Assembly (NCBI RefSeq): GCF_000710035.2
Contig: NZ_JMJJ01000005.1
Coordinates: 372,001-436,000 of the forward strand
Direction of reading: 5' to 3'
DNA: 64,000 nucleotides
Origin: Pantoea ananatis LMG 2665
GTDB taxonomy: Bacteria; Pseudomonadota; Gammaproteobacteria; Enterobacterales; Enterobacteriaceae
Both the position numbers and the translations under genes were made by a program. Under the pieces are notes generated by a model. That model was not told the origin of the DNA and ran no database searches. It saw only the letters and a list, made by a program, of their open reading frames with translations. Positions 33,291 to 42,921 of the stretch are shown here, one piece after another. Each line of letters begins with the position of its first letter. Position 1 is the stretch's first letter.

Positions 33291-34151
33291 TTACGCCTGC
33301 CCTACGCTGCCGAAAATCTTCATCTGCTGCATCACGGTTTCACAAATTGCGTTCTCCACCGCCATCAGCAGTTCGGCAAACTCGTCATAGCGGGTGTTGC
33401 GTGAGGCCAGACTGCGTTCCACCGCGTCGAGTGCCGCCTGCGACATGCCGGTATAGAAGTTGATTTTATGGATGCCGAGTGAGATCGCCCGCCGGAAATC
33501 CGCGTCGCTGATGCCTGAGCCACCGTGCAGCACCAGTGGTACGCCGGTTTGCTCGCGAATAGCCGCCAGCCGGTCAAAGTCGAGTTTAGGCTCCCCTTTG
33601 TATTTCCCGTGGGCGTTACCGATAGCCACCGCCAGCGTATCAATGCCGGTTTCACGCACAAACTCAGCAGCCAGCCGTGGATCGGTAAATTTTTCGCTGT
33701 CGGCTTCGCCAAATAACGCGCCCCCTTCGTCTCCGCCCACCGCGCCCAGTTCTGCCTCAACCGACACGCCGACGGCATGTGCCGCTTTGACCACTTCACG
33801 CGTCTGGCGAATATTCTCTTCATAACTCAGCGTTGAGCCATCGAACATTACCGAGGTGAATCCCAGACGAATCGCCTGCATCACCGCCTCAAAGTGCAAA
33901 CCGTGATCCAGGTTGAGCACCACCGGAATCGCGTGCTTCACCGCTTCAAACTTTATCGCCTCAACCAGCTGGTCGAGCGTGACGTATTTAAAATGCACTT
34001 CCGCAATATTGATGATAAAAGGCGAGCGTTGCTGCTCTGCGGCCGCAAACAGCGCGCGCAGAAAATGCGTGTCCAGAACGTTAAAGGCGCCCAGCGCGTA
34101 CCCCTGCTTCTGCGCATGGGCCAGCCCCTGTGCCAGAGAGATCAAAGCCAT
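33291..34151 (-). CDS. Class II fructose/tagatose-bisphosphate-type aldolase
   Basis: A 286-residue zinc aldolase that would cleave a ketose phosphate into dihydroxyacetone phosphate and an aldehyde. The KbaY/GatY/FbaA family motifs are visible: YALGAFNVLD near 18, VVLNLDHGLHF near 77 (catalytic Asp, zinc His), EAELGAVGGDE near 132, IGNAHGKYKG near 177 (zinc His) and LVLHGGSGI near 207 (zinc His). It starts on the last base of the isomerase stop (1-bp overlap) and is followed without gap by the kinase. The substrate cannot be told from the sequence; a ketose 1-phosphate is possible. Confidence 0.88.
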   Translation of the reverse strand: MALISLAQGLAHAQKQGYALGAFNVLDTHFLRALFAAAEQQRSPFIINIAEVHFKYVTLDQLVEAIKFEAVKHAIPVVLNLDHGLHFEAVMQAIRLGFTSVMFDGSTLSYEENIRQTREVVKAAHAVGVSVEAELGAVGGDEGGALFGEADSEKFTDPRLAAEFVRETGIDTLAVAIGNAHGKYKGEPKLDFDRLAAIREQTGVPLVLHGGSGISDADFRRAISLGIHKINFYTGMSQAALDAVERSLASRNTRYDEFAELLMAVENAICETVMQQMKIFGSVGQA

Positions 34152-34843
34152 TATTCACTCCTCAGATTGAGCCAGTGGGAATAGTCGTTACAGAGCAGCC
34201 GGTGCGGTTCCTGATCCTCATCAAGGGCGTTAAAGCGCGCCAGCGGCGTCAAAAATACGTTATCGTTGTCATCATCGTTAGGCATCGAGACTTCGCCAAC
34301 CAGCACATCGCCAAAGCCGTTTTCGCCCCAGAAGCTGTGCCAGACGCCGGCGATTAACGTCACGCTTTCGCCCGGAGACAGCCTGAGTTGCGAACCGGCC
34401 GCATGGGTTTGTGTGATGCCATCCAGCGATACCGTCACCGGCGAGTTCGCCTTCTCGTTGCCTTCACGGTTATACAGTTCGACGATCAGATTGCCGCCCC
34501 CGCGGTTGATGATGTCTTCCATTTTGCGGGGATGATAATGCATCGGCGTGACCTGCCCTTCACGCACGTGCATGACTTTTTCAGCATAAGGTTTGTGCCA
34601 GGGCTTGCCGCCCGGCGAGCCGTTGCGCAGCGTAAAGAGCGTCAGGCCGGTTTGCAGAAAATCATCGGCGCCAAAGCTGGTGAGGTCCCAGCCCAGCCGT
34701 AACGCGATAATTTCCTCAATGTCGCCCTGCTGCTGACGCCACTGACTGAGGTCGTAATCAGCCCAGGGCGGCAGATGGATATCCTGGCGTGTAAAAAAGT
34801 CCCGCGTGTTTTGCAAAAACACATTCACTTCGGAGCGTTGCAT
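34151..34843 (-). CDS. D-lyxose ketol-isomerase
   Basis: A 230-residue cupin-fold isomerase of the D-lyxose isomerase family, which interconverts D-lyxose and D-xylulose and often D-mannose and D-fructose, using a divalent metal. Visible family features are PYAEKVMHVREGQVTPMHYH (parts AEKVMHVREGQ and PMHYHPRKMEDIINRGGG) with metal-binding histidines and Glu, and GVWHSFWGENGFGDVLVGEVS (parts WHSFWGE and VLVGEVS). GGGAG precedes the ATG. It is the first enzyme gene after the ABC importer genes, 48 bp downstream of the binding-protein gene, and the best clue to the sugar used by the operon. Confidence 0.88.
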   Translation of the reverse strand: MQRSEVNVFLQNTRDFFTRQDIHLPPWADYDLSQWRQQQGDIEEIIALRLGWDLTSFGADDFLQTGLTLFTLRNGSPGGKPWHKPYAEKVMHVREGQVTPMHYHPRKMEDIINRGGGNLIVELYNREGNEKANSPVTVSLDGITQTHAAGSQLRLSPGESVTLIAGVWHSFWGENGFGDVLVGEVSMPNDDDNDNVFLTPLARFNALDEDQEPHRLLCNDYSHWLNLRSE

Positions 34844-34862
34844 CGTCAGCTCTCCCGTTAAA

Positions 34863-34882
34863 GCGGCACCCGACGATGCCGC
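34863..34882 (-). other. Small hairpin between binding-protein and isomerase genes
   Basis: GCGGCA (34863-34868) and TGCCGC (34877-34882) form a 6-bp stem with an 8-nt loop in the short gap after the binding-protein gene. Such hairpins often protect the 3' end of abundant binding-protein mRNA. Confidence 0.4.
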
Positions 34883-34891
34883 GCGCCGGTT

Positions 34892-35830
34892 TTATTTCAC
34901 TGTCCAGCCCTTGTAGCTGCTGACGTTATTGCGATCGATTAATTTAACCGGGATCAGCACGGGTTTATCCGGTGCCGGTTTGCCCTGAAGGATGTCGTAA
35001 CCAATCTCGACGGCTTTGGCTGCCATCACCTGCGGATCCTGGGCTGGCGTAGCGGCGAACAGCGAGTTCTTACGTTTCAGCGCTTCCTCACCATCCGGCG
35101 AACCATCCACGCCGACGATAAAGAACTCGTTACGCTGGGCCTGTTTTGCCGCCAAATCGGCACCGATCGCGGTCGGATCGTTAATCGCAAAAACCGCGTC
35201 GATTTTTGGATTGGCTGACAGCAGGCCGGTCATCACTTCCAGCCCGCCTTCACGGCTGCCTTTGGCGTTCTGATTAGAGGAAAGCAGCTTAATATCCGGA
35301 TGGCGTTTCAGTTCGGTCATGCAGCCTTCCACGCGGTTTTGTACGGCAGAGACCGGCGGGCCGTTAATAATCACCACATTGCCTTTGTCTTTCAGGCGAT
35401 CGGCGATGTATTTACAGGCCATTTCACCCGCCTGGGTGTTATCAGAGGTGATGGTGGCGTTAGCGCCATCTGCGGCGACGTCGACCGCAACCACAACGAT
35501 ACCCGCATCACGCGCGCGCTTGACCGCAGGGGCAATCCCTTTTGAGTCGGCGGCATTCAGGATAATCATGTCCACTTTTGCCGCAATGAAGTTATCAATC
35601 TGTCCCACCTGCTGCCCGAGATCGTAGCCACTCGACACCAGCGTGACTTTTACGTTATCCCCGGCCAGCTGACGCGCCTTCATCTCTGCACCTTTGGTGA
35701 TCTGCACAAAGAATGGGTTAGCGAGGTCGCCTACCGTTACGCCAATCGATTTCAGTTCTTTTGCCTGAGCCACACCGGCACTGAGCAGCGTTGCCGCCAG
35801 CAGCCCGGTTACAATCGGATTAAAACGCAT
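34892..35830 (-). CDS. Sugar ABC transporter periplasmic binding protein (RbsB-like)
   Basis: A 312-residue periplasmic sugar-binding protein. The ATG at 35830 has AGGAGAAG ahead and gives a signal peptide ending AGVAQA before KELKS; an upstream frame start at 35893 lacks support. The mature protein has the RbsB fold marks IGVTVGDLANPFF, DMIILNAADSKGIAPAVKRA (parts IILNAADSKG and VKRARDAG), AINDPTAIGADLAA and VGVDGSPDGEEALK. Its ligand is inferred from the isomerase, kinase and aldolase to be a pentose or hexose. It could also be the ligand-bearing partner of the hybrid kinase, as ChvE is for VirA. Confidence 0.88.
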   Translation of the reverse strand: MRFNPIVTGLLAATLLSAGVAQAKELKSIGVTVGDLANPFFVQITKGAEMKARQLAGDNVKVTLVSSGYDLGQQVGQIDNFIAAKVDMIILNAADSKGIAPAVKRARDAGIVVVAVDVAADGANATITSDNTQAGEMACKYIADRLKDKGNVVIINGPPVSAVQNRVEGCMTELKRHPDIKLLSSNQNAKGSREGGLEVMTGLLSANPKIDAVFAINDPTAIGADLAAKQAQRNEFFIVGVDGSPDGEEALKRKNSLFAATPAQDPQVMAAKAVEIGYDILQGKPAPDKPVLIPVKLIDRNNVSSYKGWTVK

Positions 35831-35901
35831 AGATCTTCTCCTGCTGTGATTTATCTGCCAACTGCTGAATGGCGCTTTGTTTGCTCTGCGCATGGGGGCT
35901 G

Positions 35902-36882
35902 TCAGCCCACATGATGACGAGTACGATATTTATCGATCAGGACGGCGATGATGATGACCGCACCTTTAATAACCAACTGCCAGAAGTAGGAGACGCCCAT
36001 TAATGTCATGCCGTTATTCAGCGTGGCGATAATCAACGCCCCAATCAGCGTGCCGGTGATGGTGCCGATGCCGCCGACGAAACTGGTGCCGCCCAGAATC
36101 ACCGCGGCAATGGCATCCAGCTCATAACCCACGCCCAGATTGCCGTTGGCGCTGTAGAGGCGTGAAGCACTCATCAGCCCGCCCAACCCCGACAGCAATC
36201 CGCTCATGCCGTACACAAATATCAGCACCAGGCCCACTTTGATGCCGGTCAGTCGCGCGGCCTGAATATTGCCGCCCACCGCATAGATATGAACGCCCAG
36301 CGTGGTGCGACGCAGAATGAACCAGCAAATCGCGATGACGGCGAACGCGATGACGATCAGCCAGGGCACCGGCCCCAGGTAGCCATTGCCTATCCACTCA
36401 AAGTTAATATCGGAATTGATCACCGTGGTGCCGTTGGCCAGCAGATAGGCCGCCCCGCGCAGTGCGGTATAGGTGCCGAGCGTGACGATAAACGGAGGCA
36501 GTCCGGCCCAGGCCACGAGAATGCCGTTAAACAATCCCATCACCAGCCCGGCGCCCAGCGCCATCGGAATAGTAAGCGACGCCAGCATCGGGTCCAGCGA
36601 CGTCAGCAGCGCCACCACCGCCGTGGTGCCCAGCATCGAGCCCACGGACAAATCGATACCGCCCGTCAGGATGACAAAGGTCATGCCTGCGGCCAGCACG
36701 ATATTGATGGAGGCCTGACGCGTAATGTTGAGCAAATTGGCTTCGGTAAAGAAGTTAGGCGTGACAAAACCAAAGACCGCCACGATTAAAATCAAAATCG
36801 GTAAAATGCCCACGGTCTGCATGATGTCGCCCATCAGAGCGCGTTTGGCCGTCGGTGGATTAACACGTGCCGTTTGTGTCAT
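35902..36882 (-). CDS. Sugar ABC transporter permease (RbsC-like)
   Basis: A 326-residue inner-membrane permease of the ribose/xylose (CUT2) class. The ATG at 36882 (MTQTARV) has GAGGAT ahead and lies 10 bp after the ATPase gene; a longer frame would overlap that gene. About eight hydrophobic segments are visible, with the CUT2 blocks VILTGGIDLSVGSMLG near 70-85, LPPFIVTLGTYTALRG near 130 and YELDAIAAVILGGTSFVGGIGTI (parts ELDAIAAVILGG and GGIGTI) near 240. One permease gene is present, so it presumably acts as a homodimer. Confidence 0.92.
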   Translation of the reverse strand: MTQTARVNPPTAKRALMGDIMQTVGILPILILIVAVFGFVTPNFFTEANLLNITRQASINIVLAAGMTFVILTGGIDLSVGSMLGTTAVVALLTSLDPMLASLTIPMALGAGLVMGLFNGILVAWAGLPPFIVTLGTYTALRGAAYLLANGTTVINSDINFEWIGNGYLGPVPWLIVIAFAVIAICWFILRRTTLGVHIYAVGGNIQAARLTGIKVGLVLIFVYGMSGLLSGLGGLMSASRLYSANGNLGVGYELDAIAAVILGGTSFVGGIGTITGTLIGALIIATLNNGMTLMGVSYFWQLVIKGAVIIIAVLIDKYRTRHHVG

Positions 36883-36892
36883 TGTTTTATCC

Positions 36893-38407
36893 TCATACTT
36901 CAAGCGGTGATGCGCTGTGCGCACCGGTTGCCAGCGTCATGATGTTTTCCTGAGTGATCGTATCGCCCGCCAGCTCTCCGGCGATGGCCCCCTCATGCAT
37001 CACATAAACCCGATCGCTCATGCCAACAACCTCCGGTAATTCGCTGGAGATCATGAGAATGGCTACGCCCTGACGCGCCATTTCCTGCATCATGCGATAA
37101 ATTTCGCTTTTCGCGCCGACGTCAACGCCGCGCGTTGGCTCATCCAGAATCAAAATACGGGGGCCGATGGCGATCCAGCGGGAAATCAGCAGCTTTTGCT
37201 GGTTGCCGCCCGACAGGCCCCCCGCACGCACCAGCGCGTGGGGCACGCGAATATTGAGCGAGGAGATCGCTTCGCTGGCAATTTTCCGCGATTTACCGCG
37301 ATTAAGCATGCCGTAGCGGGCATCACGCTCCAGCGTGGCCATGACGATGTTTTCCTGCGCGGCCATCTCCAGAAACAGCCCCTGCTCTTTACGGTTCTCG
37401 GTAAGAAAACCAATGCCGTGCGCAATCGCCTCACGTGGCGAGTGAATATCCACCTTCTGACCATCGATCCAGACGTCGCCCTGTTGAAGCCGGTGCACGC
37501 CAAAAATCAGCTGCGCCAGCTCGCTCCGTCCCGCGCCCACCAGGCCGGCCAGGCCGACGATTTCGCCCGCCCGAACCTCAAGGCTGCTGGGATGCACTTT
37601 GTCGCCGTCGGACAGATGATTGACAGCCAGCCGGACGGCCCCGCGCGCTATCGTGCGATCTTTATTGAACAAGTCGCTGAGCGGCCGCCCCACCATCATG
37701 CGCACCAGCTCGCTGGCATTCAGATTGTCGCGCGTCAGGCTGCCGACATACTGCCCGTCACGCAGCACGCTGACGCGATCTGACAGCTCATACACTTCCG
37801 CCATACGATGACTGATGTAAATAATGGCCATGCCTTCGCTACGCAGGCGCTTGATCAGGGCAAACAGTTGTTCGGTTTCACGGTTCGAGAGTGCGGCAGT
37901 CGGCTCATCCATCACCAGAATCCGGCTGTTACGGTGTAAGGCGCGCGCAATTTCCACCTGCTGCTGCTCAGCAATACTCAGCCTGCTGACTTTGTCGGTG
38001 GCGCTAAACTGCGCGCCCAACCGGTTGATCACCTGCTGCGCCTCATCCGCCATCTGATGACGTTTCACCATGCCTGCACGGGTAATTTCACTGCCCAGAA
38101 AGATGTTTTCCGCCACGGTAAGATTGGGCGCCAGATTGATTTCCTGATAGATCAGCGTGATTCCGGCGGCTAACGCCTCTTTAGGGCCTTTCAGCTGCCA
38201 GGGTTTGCCATCAATTAGCACCTCGCCGCTGCTGGCCGCATAGGCCCCCGCCAGGATCTTCATCAGGGTGCTTTTACCCGCGCCATTTTCGCCCATCAGG
38301 GCATGGACCTCACCGGGATACACCGTGAGATCCACCCCTTTCAAGGCGTAAAAATTACCAAAGCGTCGGGTGATCTCGCGCATTTCGAGTATCGGCTTTG
38401 CTGTCAT
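36893..38407 (-). CDS. Sugar ABC transporter ATPase (RbsA-like, two ABC domains)
   Basis: A 504-residue fusion of two ABC domains, as in RbsA/XylG/AraG. The N-terminal half has Walker [13 protein letters not shown] near 40, [15 protein letters not shown] and Walker [12 protein letters not shown] near 160. The C-terminal half has the degenerate Walker A region VGAGRSELA near 290, [14 protein letters not shown] near 398 and [16 protein letters not shown] near 418. It is the first gene of the sugar operon, 144 bp from the divergent hybrid kinase gene. Confidence 0.93.
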   Translation of the reverse strand: MTAKPILEMREITRRFGNFYALKGVDLTVYPGEVHALMGENGAGKSTLMKILAGAYAASSGEVLIDGKPWQLKGPKEALAAGITLIYQEINLAPNLTVAENIFLGSEITRAGMVKRHQMADEAQQVINRLGAQFSATDKVSRLSIAEQQQVEIARALHRNSRILVMDEPTAALSNRETEQLFALIKRLRSEGMAIIYISHRMAEVYELSDRVSVLRDGQYVGSLTRDNLNASELVRMMVGRPLSDLFNKDRTIARGAVRLAVNHLSDGDKVHPSSLEVRAGEIVGLAGLVGAGRSELAQLIFGVHRLQQGDVWIDGQKVDIHSPREAIAHGIGFLTENRKEQGLFLEMAAQENIVMATLERDARYGMLNRGKSRKIASEAISSLNIRVPHALVRAGGLSGGNQQKLLISRWIAIGPRILILDEPTRGVDVGAKSEIYRMMQEMARQGVAILMISSELPEVVGMSDRVYVMHEGAIAGELAGDTITQENIMTLATGAHSASPLEV

Positions 38408-38449
38408 CTACCCGCTCCTGCTGGTTATGGATAGCAGCGAGTTAAGCAG

Positions 38450-38494
38450 TGTCAGATAAATGGAAAATGTCAGAGGCCATTCATATTTGTCATA
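38450..38494. promoter_or_regulatory. TGTCAGA direct repeats in the divergent sugar-operon promoter
   Basis: TGTCAGA occurs at 38450-38456 and 38468-38474, and the variant TGTCATA at 38488-38494, so spacings are 18 and 20 bp. They lie in the 144-bp gap between the divergent importer operon and the hybrid kinase. Direct repeats are the usual site type for OmpR-family regulators, so this is a candidate target of the regulator at 31558. Confidence 0.4.
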
Positions 38495-38551
38495 TTTCGC
38501 CTCGCCCTCACTCCTATACTCGGCTCATCGTCGCACGAGCGGAGAGTCTTT

Positions 38552-41152
38552 ATGCAACGCAGTTCACCGTGGCAGGTCGGGGCGCGCGGTCGCCTGTTGC
38601 TGTCTCATTTATTGGTGGTGTGCGTCACCTTAATGGTGAGCGTGGTGGCGGTGACCAGTTTTCGCCATGCGGGCACCATTCAGGCCCAGGCCCAGGCGCA
38701 AACGCTGGCTGATATGAACGGCAGCCTTGCCCTGGCGCGCGATACCTCCAATGTGGCCATCACGGCAGTGCGGTTGTCCCAGGTGGTCGGTGCGCTTGAG
38801 TATCAGAGCGAATCACGACGTTTACAGCAGAACCAACAGGCCCTACAGCACTCACTCTCTATACTGGCGAGCACGCCACTTGCCGCGCGTGAGCCTGAAC
38901 GCGTGGCGCGCCTGCGTGCGCGTAGCCTGATGCTTGAGCAGTCGGTGAGTATGCTGTTGCGTCAAGGCCATGAACGCCATTTACAGCGCAACAGGGTGCT
39001 AAGCGGCTTGTGGCAGTCACAACTGCTGCTTGAACGCATTAATGATCTGACACAGCGCGACGGCATCAACGCACCCGATTTAACGCTGCGCCAGCAAACC
39101 GGCAGGCTACTGGATATCGCGATTCGCACGCCGTCATCGACGGCGGTCATCGAGCACCTGCAACAGGTGATGATGCAATGGCGCAGCGTGGTCGCGCCAG
39201 GTGCACTGGGCGACAATGTACAGCAGTTGCTGGAAACACAGCGCGGCCTGGTCCCGTTGGCCGCAGAGCTGGAGGAGAGTGACCTGGCGATTGCCTATGC
39301 GACTTACCGTATCAAGGCGCTGGTGGCGGCGCTGAATGATGACATTACCGCTTACGTCCAGCAGGTCGCGCAGCAAACGGAAAGGCGTAACATCACCACC
39401 CATCATCAACTCGACTCGGTTAGCAGCTTTATCATGCTGTCTGCCCTGCTGGCGCTGGCCATAACCCTCTATACCGGGTACTACATTTACCGCAATCTGG
39501 GCTCCAGTCTTACCGCCATTGCCGGTGCGATGACCCGGCTGGCACAGGGAGAGCAGAACGTCAGCGTGCCGGGATTACAGCGTCGGGACGAACTGGGTGA
39601 ACTGGCGCGCGCGTTTAACGTTTTTGCGCGAAATACCGCCTCTTTGGCCCAGACTTCTCGCCTGCTAAAAGAAAAAAGCACCCAACTGGAGTCAACCTTC
39701 CTGGCCATGCGTGACGGTTTTGCCCTGTTTGATAACAGCGGAGAACTCGTGGTATGGAATGCGCAGTATCCGGCGCTGCTGGGCATCGCTCCCCGCGATC
39801 TGCATCGCGGTTTGCACTATCAGCACTTGCTGGCGCCGCTTAATGTGCAGTTGCACGATTTAGCGGAACCCCAGGAAGTGAGGCTGGCAGACGGCCGCAC
39901 GCTGGAACTGCGTTTCAGCCCGGTACCACGGCGCGGAATGGTCAATACGGTGCTGGAGCGCACTTCGCGTAAGGTGCTGGAAGAGGCGCTGGTGCACAGT
40001 CAGAAAATGAAAGCGGTGGGCCAGTTGACCGGCGGCATCGCCCATGATTTTAATAACCTGCTGGCCGTTATCATCGGCAGCCTGGCGTTGACCGAGGGGC
40101 AACTGGCACCCGGCCCCGTCGCCAGCCGGATTGAACGAGCCCGCCAGGCGGCGGACAGAGCGGCGCTTCTGACCCAACGGCTGCTGGCCTTTTCACGCAA
40201 ACAAACCCTGAATCCCCACGCGGTTTCCGTGGTGACATTGATCGAGAATCTACAGGGGCTGCTTCAGCATTCGCTGCTGCCCGGTCAGCATCTGATCATC
40301 GATGCCCAGCGCCCCGGCTGGCCGGCCTGGATAGATGCCAGCCAGCTGGAGAATGCGGTGATGAATCTGGTGGTCAATGCCAGGGATGCGATGGGTGGCC
40401 AAAGCGGCGAAATCCGCCTGCGCATCTGGAATCAGCGGCGAAGCGAGCAAGGGGAAAAACGTGACCGGGTGACCATCGAAGTGATCGATCACGGCTGCGG
40501 CATGTCCGACGAGGTGCGTGCTCAGGTGTTCGAACCCTTCTTCACCACTAAGACCACCGGAACCGGGAGCGGGCTGGGACTGTCGATGGTGTACGGCTTT
40601 GTCCGCCAGTCGGGTGGACAGGTGGAGCTGGAAACGGCCCCCGGTCAGGGCACAACGGTGCGGCTGTTGCTGCCGCGCGCGCCCGATGCCGCAGCCGCCC
40701 GGCCCCCCGTCCCTGCCCCGTCTCACCCCGCGGCTGCAGACGATCGTCTGATTCTGGTACTGGATGATGAACCGGCGGTGCGGCAAACCCTGTGCGAGCA
40801 CCTGCATCAACTCGGCTATCTGACGCTGGAGTGCGCGACCGGCGAAGAGGCGCTGGCGCTGTTGCACCAGACACCCGATATCGATCTGTTAATCAGCGAT
40901 TTGATGTTGCCCGGTGAGATAAACGGCGCAGAGGTCATTCGTCAGGCGCAGCAAAAGTGGCCACAGCTGGCAACCTTGCTGATCAGCGGCCAGGACCTGC
41001 GCCACCAGCCCGTTACGCTGCCGCTGTGTGAGCGGCTGGCGAAACCCTGGCAGGCGGCACAGTTGGTGGAGGCGCTGCAGCGCGCCTGGCAGCGGAGTGC
41101 AAGGCTTAATCGTGCCCGCCAGGCTGCCACAACGGCACCGGTTTCCCAATGA
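38552..41152 (+). CDS. Hybrid sensor histidine kinase of the sugar locus
   Basis: An 866-residue membrane sensor. Order of parts: TM1 (about 15-37), periplasmic sensor (about 38-290, mostly helical), TM2 (about 291-313), HAMP (about 314-366), PAS (about 380-460, with FLAMRDGFALFDNSGEL in parts AMRDGFALF and DNSGELVVWN), HisKA with His498 in GGIAHDFNNLL, HATPase (VVNARDAMGG, DHGCGM, TTKTTGTGSGLGLSMVYGF as TGTGSGLGLS) and a C-terminal receiver with Asp783 in LISDLMLPGE. No HPt domain is present, so phosphotransfer to the regulator at 31558 may go directly from His498. It is divergent from the importer operon. Its 3' end overlaps phnE2 by 47 bp. Confidence 0.9.
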   Translation: MQRSSPWQVGARGRLLLSHLLVVCVTLMVSVVAVTSFRHAGTIQAQAQAQTLADMNGSLALARDTSNVAITAVRLSQVVGALEYQSESRRLQQNQQALQHSLSILASTPLAAREPERVARLRARSLMLEQSVSMLLRQGHERHLQRNRVLSGLWQSQLLLERINDLTQRDGINAPDLTLRQQTGRLLDIAIRTPSSTAVIEHLQQVMMQWRSVVAPGALGDNVQQLLETQRGLVPLAAELEESDLAIAYATYRIKALVAALNDDITAYVQQVAQQTERRNITTHHQLDSVSSFIMLSALLALAITLYTGYYIYRNLGSSLTAIAGAMTRLAQGEQNVSVPGLQRRDELGELARAFNVFARNTASLAQTSRLLKEKSTQLESTFLAMRDGFALFDNSGELVVWNAQYPALLGIAPRDLHRGLHYQHLLAPLNVQLHDLAEPQEVRLADGRTLELRFSPVPRRGMVNTVLERTSRKVLEEALVHSQKMKAVGQLTGGIAHDFNNLLAVIIGSLALTEGQLAPGPVASRIERARQAADRAALLTQRLLAFSRKQTLNPHAVSVVTLIENLQGLLQHSLLPGQHLIIDAQRPGWPAWIDASQLENAVMNLVVNARDAMGGQSGEIRLRIWNQRRSEQGEKRDRVTIEVIDHGCGMSDEVRAQVFEPFFTTKTTGTGSGLGLSMVYGFVRQSGGQVELETAPGQGTTVRLLLPRAPDAAAARPPVPAPSHPAAADDRLILVLDDEPAVRQTLCEHLHQLGYLTLECATGEEALALLHQTPDIDLLISDLMLPGEINGAEVIRQAQQKWPQLATLLISGQDLRHQPVTLPLCERLAKPWQAAQLVEALQRAWQRSARLNRARQAATTAPVSQ

Positions 41153-41990
41153 TATAACGCTTACGCAGGCGGCTTGAGATGGCATCCATGATCATCACCA
41201 CGACCACCAGAATCAACGTCAGGAACATCACCACATCCCAGTTCCACAGACGCATATTCTCAGCATAAACCAGGCCGACACCGCCTGCGCCAACAAAGCC
41301 GAGCACCGCTGCTGAGCGAGTATTCGACTCGATTTGGTAAAGGCTGAGCGCCAGAAACTGCGGAAACGACTGGGTGAAGATGCCGAAACGGTGTTTCTGC
41401 AGGCTGTTCGCCCCCAGTGCACCCAGCCCACGACTCGGGGAACGCTCCACCGCTTCATGTCCTTCCGAATAGAGCTTACCTAACAGGCCAACGTCCTGCA
41501 GGATAATCGCCAGCACCCCGGCTAACGGCCCCATGCCGACGGCACGCACAAAGATCAGGCCCCAGATCGCCATATCAATGCCGCGCAGCATGTCGAACAG
41601 GCGGCGCATCAGGAAAGCAATCGGTCTGGCAACTTTATCGTGCATCACATTACGCGCCGCCAGAAAGGACAGCGGCAGCGCCAGCAGCGTGGCGGTTATC
41701 GTGCCGGCAAACACGATCGCCAGCGTAATCCCGACCTGAGAGAAATAGTAGCCAAAGGGCCAGTTGGCAAAGTCTTGCCAGACAAACATACGCAAAAAAT
41801 AGCGTCCCAGCTGCTGGCAGCCAACCAGCAGGCGGCCCCACTCGATACCGTAGACCATAAAGAAAAAGACGTAATAAAGCACCAGCGCCAGCGCCAGCAT
41901 GGCCAGACGGCGCAGATAGCGGTGCTGCGCAGCGAAGAGTTCATGATGCTGCTGCTTCATCGCCGTGATATCCGGCGCGAGAGTAACCAT
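41106..41990 (-). CDS. phnE: Phosphonate ABC transporter permease PhnE, second copy
   Basis: A 294-residue inner-membrane permease for phosphonate uptake, with about six hydrophobic segments. The permease loop motif is seen as EGHEAVERSPSRGLGALGAN (parts EAVERSPSRGL and ALGAN), and the C-terminal AVLGFVGAGGVGLVY is typical for PhnE. It starts 2 bp after the first phnE gene; the two probably form a heterodimer under PhnC. Its last 15 codons overlap the hybrid kinase on the other strand. Confidence 0.9.
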   Translation of the reverse strand: MVTLAPDITAMKQQHHELFAAQHRYLRRLAMLALALVLYYVFFFMVYGIEWGRLLVGCQQLGRYFLRMFVWQDFANWPFGYYFSQVGITLAIVFAGTITATLLALPLSFLAARNVMHDKVARPIAFLMRRLFDMLRGIDMAIWGLIFVRAVGMGPLAGVLAIILQDVGLLGKLYSEGHEAVERSPSRGLGALGANSLQKHRFGIFTQSFPQFLALSLYQIESNTRSAAVLGFVGAGGVGLVYAENMRLWNWDVVMFLTLILVVVVMIMDAISSRLRKRYIIGKPVPLWQPGGHD

Positions 41991-41992
41991 AT

Positions 41993-42847
41993 TTATTCCT
42001 CCACGACACGGCGGCGCAGGCGGCCAGAAACCGTATCCAGTAACGACACCACAATCAGAATCAACAGCAGCGTCATGCTGACCTGATCGAAGCGATCCAG
42101 CTTAATGTTGGTCATTAACTCCTGGCCGATCCCGCCTGCCCCGACCAGCCCCAGAATGGTCGATGAGCGGAAGTTAACCTCCAGGCGCATAAAGCTGTAA
42201 GACAAAAAGGTGGGTTTGACCTGGGGCCAGAACGCAAAGCGCATCCGTTGCAGCTTGCTGGCTCCGCAGGCCGCCAGCCCGCGTACCGGCTTATCCGACG
42301 CCGATTCGATGGCTTCATAAAACAGTTTGGTCAGGCTACCGATAGTATGCAGGGCCAGCGCCAGAAAGCCGGGAATCGCCCCGATGCCAAACGCCATCAC
42401 AAACATTACCGCCCAGGCCAGTTCAGGCATGGTGCGTAAAAATGCGACAAAGGCGCGAATGCCCATGCGCAGGCTGGCGGGCGTTTGCGTATTATCGGCC
42501 GCAAAAAACGCCAGGATACCGGCAATCACCACGGCAACCAGCGTGGAGGCCAGCGCCAGCTGCAGGGTTTCCCAGATCAGCGGTAGCTGAATATTCAGAC
42601 GATAGCCCCAGTAGGCCAGCGACCCTTCCGTTTTGCCATCGGCAAACAGGAGCGGCAGATGCAAAACGGGCATGATTTCACGGATATAATCAAAAAAGTG
42701 CGGCAACGACTGCCAGATGGTCACCAGATTGAACTCTGCCATATTGGCCGCCGCCAGATAAATCACGACCAGCACCAAAGACCAGATAAGCGAGTCACGC
42801 TTCTGTTGGCGGCGGATACGTTGATAATAGCGTTCGAAGTCGGTCAC
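41993..42847 (-). CDS. phnE: Phosphonate ABC transporter permease PhnE, first copy
   Basis: A 284-residue membrane permease of the phosphonate importer, paralogous to the next gene. It shows EAIESASDKPVRGLAACGAS (parts AIESASDKPVRGL and ACGAS) and STILGLVGAGGIGQEL at the same relative positions. The gene follows phnD after 130 bp that contain a strong hairpin. Two phnE genes in tandem occur in several enterobacteria and rhizobia; many E. coli strains have one. Confidence 0.9.
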   Translation of the reverse strand: MTDFERYYQRIRRQQKRDSLIWSLVLVVIYLAAANMAEFNLVTIWQSLPHFFDYIREIMPVLHLPLLFADGKTEGSLAYWGYRLNIQLPLIWETLQLALASTLVAVVIAGILAFFAADNTQTPASLRMGIRAFVAFLRTMPELAWAVMFVMAFGIGAIPGFLALALHTIGSLTKLFYEAIESASDKPVRGLAACGASKLQRMRFAFWPQVKPTFLSYSFMRLEVNFRSSTILGLVGAGGIGQELMTNIKLDRFDQVSMTLLLILIVVSLLDTVSGRLRRRVVEE

Positions 42848-42921
42848 GTGAGGTGTCTCAGATTGATGTGTTACAAAGCCATCCAGGCAAGGTTGACGCG
42901 CAGACTAGCCCGCCGGTGAGG

